This document shows, piece by piece, positions 10,898-24,400 of a DNA stretch of 64,000 nt. The position numbers and the translations under genes were made by a program. The stretch comes from Culex pipiens pallens. Taxonomy: Eukaryota > Arthropoda > Insecta > Diptera > Culicidae. Under the pieces are notes generated by a model. It ran no database searches. It had not been told where the DNA came from and was given only the letters and a program-made list of their open reading frames with translations. How positions within the stretch are numbered: the first letter of the stretch is position 1; every line of letters starts with the position of its first letter. The stretch is taken from contig NC_068937.1 in assembly GCF_016801865.2 (NCBI RefSeq), forward strand, positions 128,192,117 through 128,256,116. Direction: 5' to 3'.

Positions 10898-12391
10898 AGG
10901 GTCCATTTTCATAACTCCTGAATTCTTGTTTCTTGCTGCTGAATTCTTGTCAAACCGGTTCCAAACCGGTGCAATGTTGCATGCAATTTTATAGCAACGC
11001 AGCCAAAAAGGATTGCTTCTGGTAAAAAATGCCGAGAAATGTCACGCTTCTGTCAATGTCAGCTGGTGAAAAAAAAACACCGCACAAAAAGTTGCGATTT
11101 TATGAAAAAGAAGTTTTATACCAAACAAGTCAAATTGCCTCACTTTGATGAAATGCGAAATAAATACAATTTCTAAATTTATATTCCGAAACAAGATCCC
11201 ATACATCATAACCAAAGATGAGCTTTTGAGTGGCAGAGATAAAGGAGACTTTTCAGAGAATTTTAATTTGGGGTCACTTGAAGGGAGAGGGGTTTGGCAG
11301 ATACCAGAATTTCAAATGCAAGGGAAAAACTAGATTGCGGACAGCGGCCAGAGAAAAAAACGCGTTGTTAAGACAATCGCGAAATACCTAGTTCTCTCTC
11401 CTGCGAACGATCTTCTGCTTGGCATTATTTTCACCGGGCAAACGCTGCCCAACCCCCAAGCCGAATCACATATCGACACTTGCGTGCACTCAGTTCGTGT
11501 CCTGAATAACCGGTAGCGTCAAGCCCACGGTCCAGATCTGCGCCAACAAGAAATAAAAATTCCAAACCCAAAGGAGGCAGCACTACAACTGTGCATCATT
11601 TGCTTCTCCAAACTTGCTAGGTTCCTCCAAATTGACGAACTATCCAGCTCAGTCTGTCGAGCTTTGCGGCCACGCCGCCTGCATCGCCTTCGGCCAACTC
11701 TCTGCCGACCAGCCCAAGCACGATTTCATCTCATTGGGCGATCGCCTCCACATTTACTGCGGCCTCCTCGGTGGCTATCCGGACGCGCTCGCCGGGTATC
11801 GAAACGGATTCGCAAAAAATTGCCAAAAGCTGACCATCGACCCAAAGATGAAAAACAGCCAGCTCGCGGAGTTAAATCGTGGCGTGGAAGTGATGTCGTA
11901 CGCGATGCTGACGGAAATGGCGCAATCCGGAGATCAGGACCGTCAAATCCGGCGCGTGGTAAAGGGCACCGTCTTTTTTCTAAACCAGTTCTGTCCGGCA
12001 ACCAAAATATTTAGAATCAAAGCGAATCGAAAAGAAATCAAAATGTACACAAACAACTGTCAAACAGAATTATAGCACGATTTTTTGCCTGCCATAACTT
12101 ATTCTTGCTTGACATGAATTGAATTCTTGTACGACAAGAATTGAATTCTTGTCGAACAAGAATTAAATTTTTGCTCCGCTCACCTCGAATTTTTAACATC
12201 AGTTTTTTCAAGTATTTTATGATAAATTCATAAAAAAATTATGTTGGTCAGTTAGTTTTGAGTAAGCAAGCATGTTTGCGAGATTTTTCTTCAAAAATAA
12301 TGCGAAAGTAACCGAAAAATAATTCTTGTCAAAATCGAACCGGTAACATGAATTCAAGAACATGAATTCTGGAGTTATGAAAATGCACCCT
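10898..12391. mobile_element. TIR element carrying a gene fragment
   Basis: Both ends read AGGGTSCATTTTCATAACTC going inward (10898-10917 and 12372-12391), followed by repeated GAATTCTTGT units in both subterminal regions (10920-10955, 12110-12165, 12330-12370). The element is about 1.5 kb and encodes no visible transposase. It contains a 153-codon ORF resembling a sorting nexin BAR domain, which suggests capture of host sequence. I cannot define a target duplication. Confidence 0.6.
11614..12075 (+). pseudogene. Sorting nexin 9-type BAR domain fragment
   Basis: An open frame of 153 codons. Residues about 15-100 match the pattern I know from the BAR region of SNX9/18/33-type proteins: a small-residue helix, then GQLSADQPKHDF, LGDRLHIYCGLLGGYPDAL, a basic helix, and VEVMSYAMLTEM. 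In that family the domain binds curved membranes during endocytosis. PX and SH3 domains are absent, the C-terminal BAR helices are missing or degraded, and the last 30 residues look unrelated. It lies wholly inside the TIR element at 10898-12391. It is probably a captured or retroposed fragment. Expression is unknown, and the family call rests on pattern memory only. Confidence 0.5.
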
Positions 12392-12533
12392 AAGGGCGTT
12401 GCACAGTGTAGAAATTTACGTTCCACATATTTTTTATTGTACCGAGCAACAGTCAAATTGTCTAAGAATAGAGTTCTAAGCCATTTGTTTTGCTGAAATT
12501 TAACCACATTCTATTTCGTGTGCGTACACGCAA

Positions 12534-13487
12534 GACACTCAAACCCCAACTATGGTCAAACGAACGGGAGTTCACACACACTACCAAACGTTTGTTTTGA
12601 TAGTGTGCGCGAGCGCCGTGTAATAAGTGACAGTTCGTCACTCGATTCAATTCAGCGTCCGATTTTCTTTAAAAAATCATTCGAGTTTTGCTCTATCATT
12701 GTTTGTTTCAAAGTTATGGCCATTTAAAAAAAAGGTTTTTTTTTTGCAAAAAATGACGAAAATCGCAAAACTTTGGGACGGTGCCAAAAAAAATGGTCCA
12801 ATTTGTTTAAAAATCGGGATTCTTACATGTTTTGATAGTATCAATAGCTTTACCAAATTTGAGCTTGATCAGAAAAAGTCGATTTCGAATTTGTACTTTT
12901 TGGAGTACAGTTGAGGCGAAATGACCCATAACACTTTTTGGTACTGTTTTCGAAAAGTTTCACTGAAAAATCCTATGCAAAAGTTTTACTGGTTATTTAA
13001 AAAAAATATGGTAAAATTTTCTTTCAGCGCTCGTCGTAGGTCCTACCGCTCCTACCTACAGAATGTCAAGGGAAACAGATAAGTGCACTTTGCTGGGCGT
13101 GAAGGGCGGTTGGTGTCCAGTACGTTTGGATCTGTCAAACATTGGCCAATCTGTTTCCTTTCAAAGTGCAATTGTTTCAAACTTCATGCTTCCCCTCGAG
13201 TTGATCCTGCGCAGTCATTGTTGTCATTTTTTGTTGGTCAGTGTTATACACTCAACCCCCGGAGGTTGGCCACTTTTTCGTTTGGCACTTTTTTAGTTTG
13301 TACCCCATTGGTTGGTCAAAGTTAAATCAAAAAGTGACGAACTGTCACTTTTAACACGGCGCTCACGCACACTATCAAAATACACGCTTGGTAGTGTGTG
13401 TGAACTCCGTGTAAAAGGGGTGTCAAACTAAAAAGTGACCCCGTTCGTTTGGCAACAGTTGGTGTCAAACCATCGGGGTTTGAGTGT
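12534..13487. mobile_element. Inverted-repeat element ACACTCAAACCCC
   Basis: ACACTCAAACCCC at 12534-12546 is mirrored by GGGGTTTGAGTGT at 13475-13487. Arms of about 110-160 bp share AGTTCACACACACTACCAA, a GATAGTGTGCG block and GTGACAGTTCGTCACT. The internal sequence has no transposase. The ORFs inside (about 80-95 codons) are not conserved in character. Confidence 0.65.
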
Positions 13488-13574
13488 AGTAACACAGTCA
13501 TAAATGGATTTTTAGCTTGTTTTTTACCGTTGTACTACATAACAATTAGCATAGGCCTTTAGGACTCTATTCAA

Positions 13575-13955
13575 ATTCTGAAACGGAATTCGATTCGAAT
13601 CGTATTCGAATTCCGTTCCAGAACAGAATTCAACTCAATCGGAATTCAGAAACGGAATTCAATTCGTTTACGCATTCCGTTCACCCTTACCAAAAATCAT
13701 GATTTTTTGAGTTCCAAATCCCACTTTTCATACGAATTTTTCAGTTCAACCCATATAACCATTTTTATGGTTGTAGTACCTGAACTCAAAAAATCGTATG
13801 AAAAGTGGGATTTGGAACTCAAAAAATCATGATTTTTGGTAAGGGTGTTTCAAACGCAACAACCGGTTCTGTGTACGTATCGGTGAAACGAAATATTTAC
13901 GTAAACGATTCTAATTGAATTCCGTTTCAGAATTCCGATTGAGTTGACTGGGATG
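13575..13955. repeat. Large imperfect palindrome
   Basis: The core at about 13679-13853 is a strong hairpin: ACCAAAAATCATGATTTTTT on the left, mirrored on the right, with long GAGTTCCAAATCCCACTTTT arms. GAATTCCGTTTCAGAATTC-type blocks on both flanks extend the symmetry. Probably a foldback MITE just upstream of the gene starting at 14430. Confidence 0.6.
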
Positions 13956-14429
13956 TTTTGAAAGGTGGTCGGTAAATTGCGGTAAAATCGACGGATTTGA
14001 AGTTTTCGTTGAATTACCCCCCGTTTGAAAAGTGACGTTTCTCTGGCCAGCTCGCACTTTCCCCGCAACAGCCAGCAGCAGATTTTGCATTTTCGGACAT
14101 TGGTTTGCATTTGTGGCAAATTTTCGCGACATTTTCCTCCAGGAAGCACCCCGGCCGCGGTTTCCGTCCAGTTTCTCGGGTGCGTGTGCGTGTATGTGTG
14201 ACCACTTCCGGCAGCTTTACGGGTGATTGTTGAGGCGGGTTTTGTGTGTGCATTTGGCAAACTCAAAAGGAAAAAGTAATTGTTGTTTACATTCAATTTG
14301 ACCAAAGGAAAAAGCCAGTGTCGTGGAATTTTGTCCGAGGTTCAGTGGCCAAACGGTGTGACCTACAATCCGGCTTTTGAAAGTGTTTGAACCGGTATCG
14401 CTGTCTGGGGGGGAAAGGAAGTAGAAGCA

Positions 14430-14649
14430 ATGATGTCTGCAAGCGGTGGTGACGGGCTGGGAGGGCACGCGGGGGCGGCAGGTGGCAAAAGTGACACGTC
14501 GTCACGGGGCGGGCCGGTTCCGTTTAAGAATCCGCTGCTGTCGATGCAGGTTACCGGGCTGACGTTGGACGACTTTGCCCACAACGCGATGCTGCTGCCG
14601 GCGGCCCCCGCACCGATGCTGGAGGTCAGCCGCGAGCCGGAGACAACAG
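14430..14649 (+). CDS. First coding exon of an unidentified plus-strand gene
   Basis: Two ATGs in tandem (14430, 14433) follow a purine-rich leader. The frame runs 73 codons plus one base to a strong donor, GACAACAG|GTGGGT. The encoded N-terminus is Gly/Ala/Ser-rich (MMSASGGDGLGG), then PFKNPLLSMQVTGLTLDDFA and a Pro/Ala segment ending in EPETT. GC content and third-position bias are much higher than the flanks, as expected for coding sequence. I do not recognise the product, and no following exon is certain. Introns would have to span the convergent minus-strand gene at 14846-38605, or the next exon lies within that region and escaped me. Confidence 0.6.
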
Positions 14650-14845
14650 GTGGGTGGACGTTATTTAATTCAAACTCCTTTTTAAAAATCGTTTAACTTT
14701 ATTGAAATGCTCTTATAAACAATTTATTTATACCACTAACATTTGGCACAATTTGAAGAAATCTTTATAAACTTATTTCCATAAATACTGACAAGTTTCA
14801 TCATGACTTAGACCGACACCATAAATCATAAAACAATAACTTAAA

Positions 14846-15476
14846 CTATCGCGTACTCCGCGTTCCCCGGGCATCGCTCCGGTAGATCGGCAGTTCCTGG
14901 GCCCTCTTCCGGCGCCGCACACAGTACCGAATCAAAATTACCAGCAGCACGATTAACGCGATCAGCAGCAACACCCCCAGCACGACAGCCGCAATGCCGG
15001 CCTCGTTCAACCAAATGTCCGTCACGTCCAGGCTGACGGTGCGCGCGTTCCGACTTACGTCCGTCGCCGTGATCGTCACCTTGGGCTGGCAGCAGGACGC
15101 CGTGTAGGTGGCCTTGACATCGTCACGCGTTCCCGCCGTGAACGGAGCTTTGTAGACGATTCCCCGCGGGGAGGACGAAATCCGCAGCAGTCCGGTTTCG
15201 TAGTCCCGAGCGGTTATCTCGACCGTCCAGAAAGCCCCCGCGCATGTTCCCGGGGAGGAACGTCCCTCGCAACGGCTCGAGTACGTGTACCACAGGCTCG
15301 GCTGGTACGAGTCGGACAGTCCGGTAGAATCGGTAACGGTCACGAAGGCCGCTTGCGAAACACGATCCACGCCCTCCGTCGAGAAGGTCACTTTGTCCCG
15401 CGCTCCGACCTCGGCATTCGGGTTGATGACCAAAGTCACCACGACGTTGACGGTTTGGTCCGGAGCGATAGTTGCT
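14846..15476 (-). CDS. VWA-like gene, exon 7: ectodomain end, membrane span, tail
   Basis: Acceptor TTTCAG before 15476; stop TAG at 14846-14848. Encodes about residues 703-911: NVVVTLVINP-type beta strands, Cys-containing loops (SSRCEGRSSPGTC, TASCC), then IAAVVLGVLLLIALIVLLVI as the membrane helix and a stop-transfer RYCVRRRKR. Confidence 0.92.
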
Positions 15477-18400
15477 CTGAAATGGGAATATTTGTAAAAT
15501 CCTTAAATACATCCTTTTAATTAAAACAACTTACGATCCCGGGTTCAGCGCCCGCAAGTAACTCAACTCGTCGTTGACCCGGAAGAAGTACTGCATCGGC
15601 GTCTGCCGAAAGTTGGTCACTTCGAAAATCAGCTGAAGCGTCGAGCCTCGTGGCCCGTTCAGCTGGGAGTTCGTACCCAGGTCCACCTTGGTAATCGCCT
15701 GGAGGGTGGCCCGTCCCAACGTTCCGCTCTCCTCCGTCCCGCCATCCTGGGGCAGCAGAGTCTGCCGTTGGCTGCGACCCGCGATTTTCGGATCGAGCAG
15801 CCCGTTGCCGCCGCCGTTTCGTTCGTCGTAGTGGCGTTCGAGCGCGGGGTCACCCAGCTCTGGGAAGAGAATAAATAGCTATGAATCATTTGTTTCGCTG
15901 GGAACAGAGAGAATGGAATGACGAGAGGACAAAGTTCGCCGCGCAGGACTGGACGCGATAAGGGCGGCTGAGCGAGAGGTTCTGGTCCTATCAACGGCCA
16001 GACAACGAACTTTATTGTTCTGATGTGCTTGGTTCAGAACATTTATCAAGTTCTATTGAATGATTCATTGAGTCACAGTCGCTGTTACAAAACATTATTA
16101 CTCATTTCCAATCATAATAGCTAAATTCTAAAGTAATTTCTTTCTACCAAATTAAACCTGAGAAACAGAAGCCAAGTACAAAATAATTCAAATGTAATCA
16201 AAAACAGACGTAGGCATTCCGGTTCGACGCCAGTGATGTATAATTAAACAAGGAAAACTCATAACCAAAACTTTGCTGCTGAGAGGAATTAGCTTCTTCG
16301 CTCTACTAGAATTGAGAGAGGCAATCTTGACTCTGGACGGAATGTTCAAAATAAATCATTAAATTTTTAGAATTATTGAAATAATTTGTACTATCCGTTG
16401 CTATTACGTAATTAACGTATAATTCGGGTGACTTGTTACTGAAAAAAACCCACGTTTTCCACTTTTCCTCCAACGAAACCGACTACTTTATCGACTTCAT
16501 TTTGATGGGCGAGAAAAGACGCCTTCTATTTTTAGACGATGACTCAGCATTTTTCCACTTTTGCACTTAAAAAACCCGGATGGCCGCACGATGTAACGCT
16601 ATCTCCCTAATGGTAGAAAGGCCATAAGAGCTTCGTCGTACCGGCCCTTTCAAACGTTGCTCCAGATTTTATTTGTTTTTTTTTGTGTGCCAATTAATAA
16701 GACAACACAAAAATATGTCTAATTATTACGCTATCCAAAGCAACATTACTGTCAAAATTTTGGAAAATCCAACACAATAACCGCTAGACGGTAGTGAAAT
16801 TATGAGAAATTATCATAGCCAAAAAACTTGAAATTTTTAGAGTAAGAAATTTTTGCAGTTGAACATTACCTCTTTTCCAACTTAATTTTACCTGGTGTAA
16901 TTTGGTGTAATTTTACACAATTTTTAAAACTGGCACAAAACCGTCCAAATGTCGAGATGTTTTATGACCATGTGTAATATCAAAAATACGGTATATCGAA
17001 AAAGTCTTCTTTTCATAACCGTATTGCCTTTTTGTGAAAATTAAATTGTTTTTGGCAAAAACGCCGTAGTTTGTGAAAATGTTAGTGCCTAGAAAATAAT
17101 AATACTGTAACAGTTTTTGCAAAATTTGCTTGCTAAATTGTTTATGTAATTTTTAAGAAATTATTATTCGTGAAAATTATGATGCTTCACAAAGGAAATT
17201 TGAGCAATTCTTTACGAAATCGTCCGATTTCGTGCATTTTTATTTGTTATTTTGCTCAAATTTTGTGTGGAGCTTTCCCTATGAATCCTATGATCAAAAG
17301 AAGCCATTTTGTGTCATTTGTTCTACAATTTTGTAGGTACTGATGAGGGCTATTTAGAAAAAAAATAGCTCCTGGATTTTTTTGCCAATTTTTTTATTTA
17401 TTATTTTTTAAATTATAAAAAAGATGTAATACAAATAATTAGCTTTTTTTACATCTGTTTTAAATGACAAATCGAATTTTCAATTGGATTTTGAGATAAA
17501 GCAACTTTAAATTTAATTTTTATCAATTTTTCGATTTCCGAAATTTTTAGTTTAAAATCTTTATATTTTAATTTTTAATAATTATTAATTTCCTTTAATT
17601 TTGTCTAACAAACATGGAAGATTGGACCTTTGGTTGCCGAGATAGCTCCCAATTTCCTTATGCCATTATCTCAGCAACTAAAGGTAAAATTTTTTTTTTG
17701 ATAAAAAGTGAAACTTGACATTTCGATTTTTTTTTAAATCAAGGTTAACATTTCAAAAGAACGCAACATTAAATTAAATTAATGTGCTTTTTGAATGAAA
17801 ATTTGATTCTATATAAAAAACAATGAAAACATTTTTTTTGAGTTGAATTTCTACTTTTTCCATAGAATACCATCTAAAAACGATGTCCTTATTTTTCAGA
17901 ATAGTCATCATCAATATACAGCAATTCCCCCGAACATGATTCGAAAAAAAAGTTCTCCGATAGGGTTCAAAATTTTTCTGGAGGTTCCTTGGCCGAAATA
18001 ATTAGACCCGAGTTTTTTTTGTTTGGCCATTAGGGTGACCTACGCCGTGTTAGGGTGGTCCGAAAAATGGCAATTTTCGTCGATTTTCGCAAAAACCACT
18101 TTTTTCAAAAAATCATATCTCCGCGCCATTTTATCCGATTTTAGCTGTCCTAGACGCAAAAGAAAGGTGATTAGTTTGGCTATTTGGGAAAAATAGTAAG
18201 AAGTTTCAAAAAATCTAGCTTAACATTGGAAAAGGTCGAATGAAAACTTAAAATGCTATTTTGAAGGCCTCGGGACCAAAGAGCCTAGTTCTGAAAATAT
18301 TTTTATCGGATTCATCGGAAAATTCCCGTTTTCGTCATTTTCCCGTTTTCGCCATTTTCCCATTTTTGCACGTGGCGTGTTGAAAAACCCAGTTTTTATT

Positions 18401-21400
18401 TTCAAAAAATCGTATTTCAGAGTATCGAAAACATAACTTCACCATTTTTTGATATGTTAAGTGAAATTTTCCGAGGAATCTAATCTAATCTAATCTAATC
18501 TAACCCTAGCGCAGCCAGTCTTTCGAGGGCATCCTGGAAAATGCCTTAGGTTGATTAACGCCTAGCATCCTCTTGTCATTATTAACAATTGCAGTGCCCC
18601 AATGCAATAAATTGCTTTGAAACATCACAAACGTTAAAACGGCCAGGCCAACTGCGTAAAGTTCATCGCAAAGATGATTCGTTGAAGTGGATTGAGTTTG
18701 AGCACGAATGTTCAAACAACAACACATTTCTGAATCTACAGGGGAGGAAGAAACGTGGGGATCCCCCGCTCACGTTCCTGTTTGTTTAGGCAATTTATCG
18801 TTGGGAGCCACCATGCTAAGAAGTTTTGGTGCTCCGGGACCCTCGAGGATGGGGCATCGTATTTCCACAAATGCCCTGGACACTATTTTCCGTGGTTATA
18901 GCGCCACAACTCGCTCACTGTTGGTAGAGAAGAACATAATTATTAAAAGTAATAACATTTATCACCAATGCAACTGGTGAGTTTGAAACTAAAATTCAAG
19001 ATTAAATTTTCAAATTATCCCATCAGCATATGATCCCCCCCCCCCCTTCCTTAATAGGTTGTTTTGAAAATTTACTCTAGAATTCAAATATTATATATCT
19101 CGAGTTTTTTTTGAAAAGGTCCTATAAACAAAATTTTCACTTTTTGCTTTTTGGGTGTTTTTGAATACCCCTGACTCAAGGCGGTTCTAAAAACACCCAA
19201 AATGCAAAAATTAAAAATCTAGAGTTTTTTTTTATTAGGTCCTATAAACATATGAAAGACAATAGTTTATTGGTCCTTTTCAAAAAAAAATCTGGAAATT
19301 TTGTTTATAGGACCTTTTCAAAAAAAACTCGAGATATGTTGTCATAATTCAAAAAAAAAACCGTGTGAACACATGTAATTATTGTACATTGCAAAATAAT
19401 AATAATAAAAATCCATCTTACCATAACGAGAATGCTGCTGAAACTTCTGAAAATGGAAAAGTCTTACCTGATAGCACCACCCTAATGATCCCCTACCATT
19501 TCCAGTATAGTAGAGGCAGCGAGGTACTTCAGCATATTCTCTTGCTCTCCAACCCCGCTAACTCCCAGCAGGCGCCGTAGTATGTGTGAGAGCACCAACG
19601 TCACAAATATGTTTTGTCGCTCTCCCAGCTGCAAGCGTTGCCCAATACACTAACACTTTTCGAAACATCAGCAGCCACCGAAATCTGCTGCTGCTACTGC
19701 ATGCCCGGTGAAAAAACGTCAGTGTGGTGCGATGATGATGATGACCGTTGTCAGCAACCAACTTGGACTGCCTCTCACAATCCACTCGCTCTCTTCAATC
19801 CGAGCCGCAGCGGCCGCAGCAGACACAAAACTTATCTTCCTCCCTTTTCCGAGAGCACTCTCTTCTTTTCCATAAACTCTCGCACCAATACAGTATCACT
19901 TATAAGTATTTGTGTGATACGTCTCGCTGCGGTTTTTCAGAGTGAAAAAAAATATGGAGAAACCAATTTTTTGTCAGTCAAAAACACGACAAATTTAGTC
20001 AAACTATTCACGTCACCGCGAAATCTGTGAAACGACCGATAGGTTCACTTTGTTGCGAAGACTTTAAACCACTTTTTGCACCGGAACGCACACGGAATTC
20101 TCAAAAACTAGGACCGAAGCACGCACGTCGAGCAAAAACGAACCGCACAGCTCGACGTCTCAAATTGATCTCTAAGTGAAATTTTCCGAGGAATCCGATA
20201 AAAATATTTTCAGACATAGGCTCTTTGGTCCCGAGGCCTTCAAAACAGCATTTTAAGTTTTCATTCGACCTTTTCAAATATTAAGCTAGATTTTTGAAAC
20301 TTCTTACTATTTTACCCCAAATAGCCAAACTAATCACCTTTCTTTTGCGTCTAGGACAGCTAAAATCGGATGAAATGGCGCGGAGATATGATTTTTTGAA
20401 AAATATGGTTTTTGCGAAAATCGACGAAAATTTCCATTTTTCGGACCACCCTAACACGGCGTAGGTCACCCTAATGGCCAAACAAAAAAATACGGGTCTA
20501 ATTATTTCGGCCAAGGAACCTCCAGAAAAATTTTGAGCCCGATTTTCGAATCATGCTGTTTTCGTGGGGAATTGCTGTATATACAACTTTACTGAAGATC
20601 AGATCGATCAGAAAAAAAAACAGATTTTAAAAAAATTCACGTACCTTTAATGTATGGACACATAGCAAAAAATTGTGTAAATTTGGAAGGTGTGTGTTGG
20701 AAGGTTGAATATTACCTCTTTTATGTTGCAATTTTACCTCAATTTAGACTGAAAAAGTGACATCACACCACAAAAGTGGTAAAATAACAAATTTTTATAG
20801 GGTAAAACTACACATTTTTTCTGACTTAAAATATGTACCCCTCCCCAGATGTAATATTACCATGTTTTTTTACTGTAGCTGCAGCTGCTAAAATTGTTTG
20901 GAAAAAAACGGACAAAATCAAGTTCATATTTTTTCTATCAACAATCCTACAAACGCAAAGACATTTGCATAGAATTGATTCTATAGGAGTTCTAATAAAC
21001 GGGTTCATTTTTGAGCAAAAATAACTTTTACCCTTTTTTTTTCGAAGGTTTTTATTTTTCCCGTGTTTTGAGCAATTTTTGTTCTACAAAAAACTTTATC
21101 GCTCTTGTTTTATGTTTTTCTTGTTTTTTTTTTTTAGTATTTTAATTTGTATTTTTCTTGTTTAGTTTATGTTTGTTTTTGGTAGTATTTGGTAGTATTT
21201 GGTTTATTCTACCGCCTAATATAATTACATTTTGCCTATTTTACGTTTTTACAGCCACTTTTTCAATTTTTTGCTTGTTTTTCACATTGTCTGCTATAGA
21301 ATGGCACCACCATCTTTTAAATTGTAAAAAAATGCGTAGAGGCATAGTCTGGGACACTAGAAAAATTACTGCATACTGCTTTTTACTGAAAATATAGGAA

Positions 21401-24400
21401 ATGTTAGTAAAAACACAGCCAAAGTTGACCCATAAAAAATGACATTTTTAAAAAACAATGGCAAAGTCACATAAAACAAGTAAAACTTCCAACCCATAAA
21501 TTTTCTAAAATTTTAAGAATTCTTCTTTCCATTCCTTTTTTAAGATCAAAAATTGGTTAAAAAATGGATTTTTGGTGATTTTTTAGATCGAAGCCCCTCT
21601 AAAGGCGAGGTTAGGTTGTAGAGGGTTAATTTACTAAAAAGTTCAAATAATCCTCACATTAATGTTTTTTTATGATATCTTTAATTTGATTTTCTTTTTG
21701 AGTTCCTGATATGTTTAATATGTAGGTATTTAAAGTAACGTTAATATCGGCGTTAACGTTAATACAGTTCTATTAATCCTTTCCGTGCTTTTCTCTTCCT
21801 CTCGCGGAATCTTGCACCCCTCTATGACCACTTCTGGCCACCCCGAGCTTAAGGCAGATGAGCAGCCGCTCTCTCTCAGAGCTGGCTCAGTCGGTCAGTT
21901 GTAACTGTAGACTCGCCGCTGGTGGTGCATCGCATTTCAAATCTCGTGTTTTTTTTTCATTCGTTCGCGAGTTGTGAAATATTGTGAGTTATTTGTTGCT
22001 GCATTTTCCACCGCCTCCGGGCACGCGAAATTCAGTGAACCGTGAAAAAGTAAATAGTTACAACCTCCCTGAAAGATCTGGTTTAAACTTTTGGACTGCG
22101 TTGCAGTGAAAGTGGTTTGGTGCATAAATTTTCAAGAAAGGATAGCTGCAAACAATTCTTGATCAGGTTAGCATTGAAAATGGTTAAAAACAAGTGCCAA
22201 CTTGGATTCTAAACTGTTTCATAACCACACAGAAAAAAAAAAACTGAACAAAACAGTTCTGGGCGAACCAAATCGATCGATGATTTATTGGAAATAATTT
22301 AACGTGCACTAGGTTGGAGTGTTGCCATAACGACCTTGACAGTGGACGGTGCGGTGTGAGGTGGCAAGCAAAACATAAGGGAGTGTTCTTTTATTACGTA
22401 ACGCAATAGGGGGGGAGGGGGGGTCGGAGGCCGTGTTACGCTCCATACAAAATTTTAAAATTTGTATGGAAATTTTAATACTAGGGGGAGGGGGTCTAAA
22501 AATCCATTTTTTTGCGTTACGTAATAAAAGAACGCTCCCTAAGTGACAGCGTGCTGATGTAAACAAATCGTTGCTATTTTTATAAAAGCAATGATGTCGA
22601 TGGTGGAGGAGTCACCGGTAGAGATAGAAAGAGATGGATAGAAAAGTTTAGTTTTGACTACACAATTTCGATCGTGCACGTGAATATCATTAACTGGAAT
22701 GTTTGTTGAATACTATAGAGGGCAAAGTGATTAAATTTGGACACTTTTATTTTTATTCATTTCAATCTCAACAAACGTAGATGTACCTAACTTGTACTTT
22801 TTTAGAAATCAATTTAGAAACCAAATAGATTGTTTGATTTTTTTCAAAACTGTTTTAGAAAATTGTTTTTTTTTTACACAGTAAAACGTTGTGTACATTT
22901 GGAAGGTGTAATTTTGGAAGGTTGAACGTTACCTTTTTTATGATGTAATTTTATCTCAATTTTGACTGAAAAAGTGAAATTACACCAGAATAGTGGTATT
23001 TTCAGTGGTAAAATACATTTTTTTCTGACCTTAAAGATGTACCCCTTCCCAGATGTAATATTACCATGATTTTTTTTTCTGTTTAAATCATTTAGATTAT
23101 ATTTGGCTTATATTCGTGATGCTTATTGTGCAACAAACTATTCTGTATTTTTGTTTACCATTTTAAGTTAATTGAAAAATTGTGTGTAATTGCTCTTCAC
23201 ATTCATTATTTGTAGTAGATGTTAAAATAATGTTTTAGGCCTGATTTCTTTAGAAAAATATTTTTAAACGAAAAATGAAAAATAATTTTGAAAATTTCCT
23301 ATATTTTTTCTAAGAAACTCTGAAGATTGGACCTATGGTTGCTGAGATACAGCCACAGATTTTCAATGTCAATAAAATGAACTTCCCTTAAATTTCAGAT
23401 CTTTTTGATAAAAATATTATCAAAACATTTAATTCAAGTCCAACCGTTTTTGCCCTTGCAGGCTTGTAATCAGGAAATTTTTTTGCATATTATGAAAATT
23501 TATTAAAAAAATCTTCAACGAAAATTTTCCTCTCTTCACTTGACAAGTGATGACGTAAAAAAATACAGACGTTTCGCTTCAACTCCTTCTCCAAGCTGTC
23601 GTCAGCAGTTGCTGTCGATGCTATTTCCGTTCAGTACAATCATCAGAGATAGTGTTTCTAGTATTCTTCATAAACAAGTATATCACTTCGATTCGAGTGT
23701 TGACGTATGTTTACTAGGCTGACTATAGTTGGCTGAGCCCTGAACGTCATTCCCGCTGGACCGAGATTTGCCAACGAGGCTCACACGTGACTGAATCTCG
23801 TTTGACACTCCTCTACTTAGCTCGAAGACCTCCTTCAAAGTGTTATTGATAGCGCGTGTGTGTGTGCGCGCTCAACCTGTTCAGGAGTGACTTTTTTGTT
23901 TTGACAGCGCCTAGATTAATTGAGCTGATTAGGTTGACCATCAAAGATCAATCGATTCGCTGTGCTACGACCTGCGCCCAAGTTGTCAATATTTGCTCAA
24001 CCTTGTTTTGCTCTAAAAAAATGGTCCAGCGACGGAAAACAATTGCACTCTAGTACACTACACTGCTCTACTAAAACTCACCCAGCAGTTCGAACCCGTG
24101 GCGCGTCCTGAAGTCGGCCTTGACGGTCACCCCGTACGAGTCGTTGGACTTTGGACCGACGACGGCTTCGTTGGCGCCCGACACGTTCAGATAGTACGTG
24201 CCCCCTTCGTGGCCATGGTTATCAACGCGGCTCACCACGAACAGATAGTCCTGCTCGCGTTCGAGGCCGTGGGGAAGAAGTGCCCTCGAGCGGTGCTGGC
24301 CGTAGGTTTGCTTCGTGTGATTGCTTGCTATGATCTTGGGCGTCGGGATGGGCAGGGAAGATGGTGGGTCGTTGGCAGGATGGTGCTCTTCGGAGACGGT

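Larger units (their letters stand above)
17919..20577. mobile_element. TIR element CAGCAATTCCC, copy 2, interrupted
   Basis: CAGCAATTCCCCC at 17919 and GGGGAATTGCTG ending at 20577 are flanked by TA. Arms of about 560 bp (left) and 400 bp (right) are inverted repeats of each other and match the copy at 3053-4711. The left arm is split from the centre by a LINE-like insertion at 18481-20173. Confidence 0.8.
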
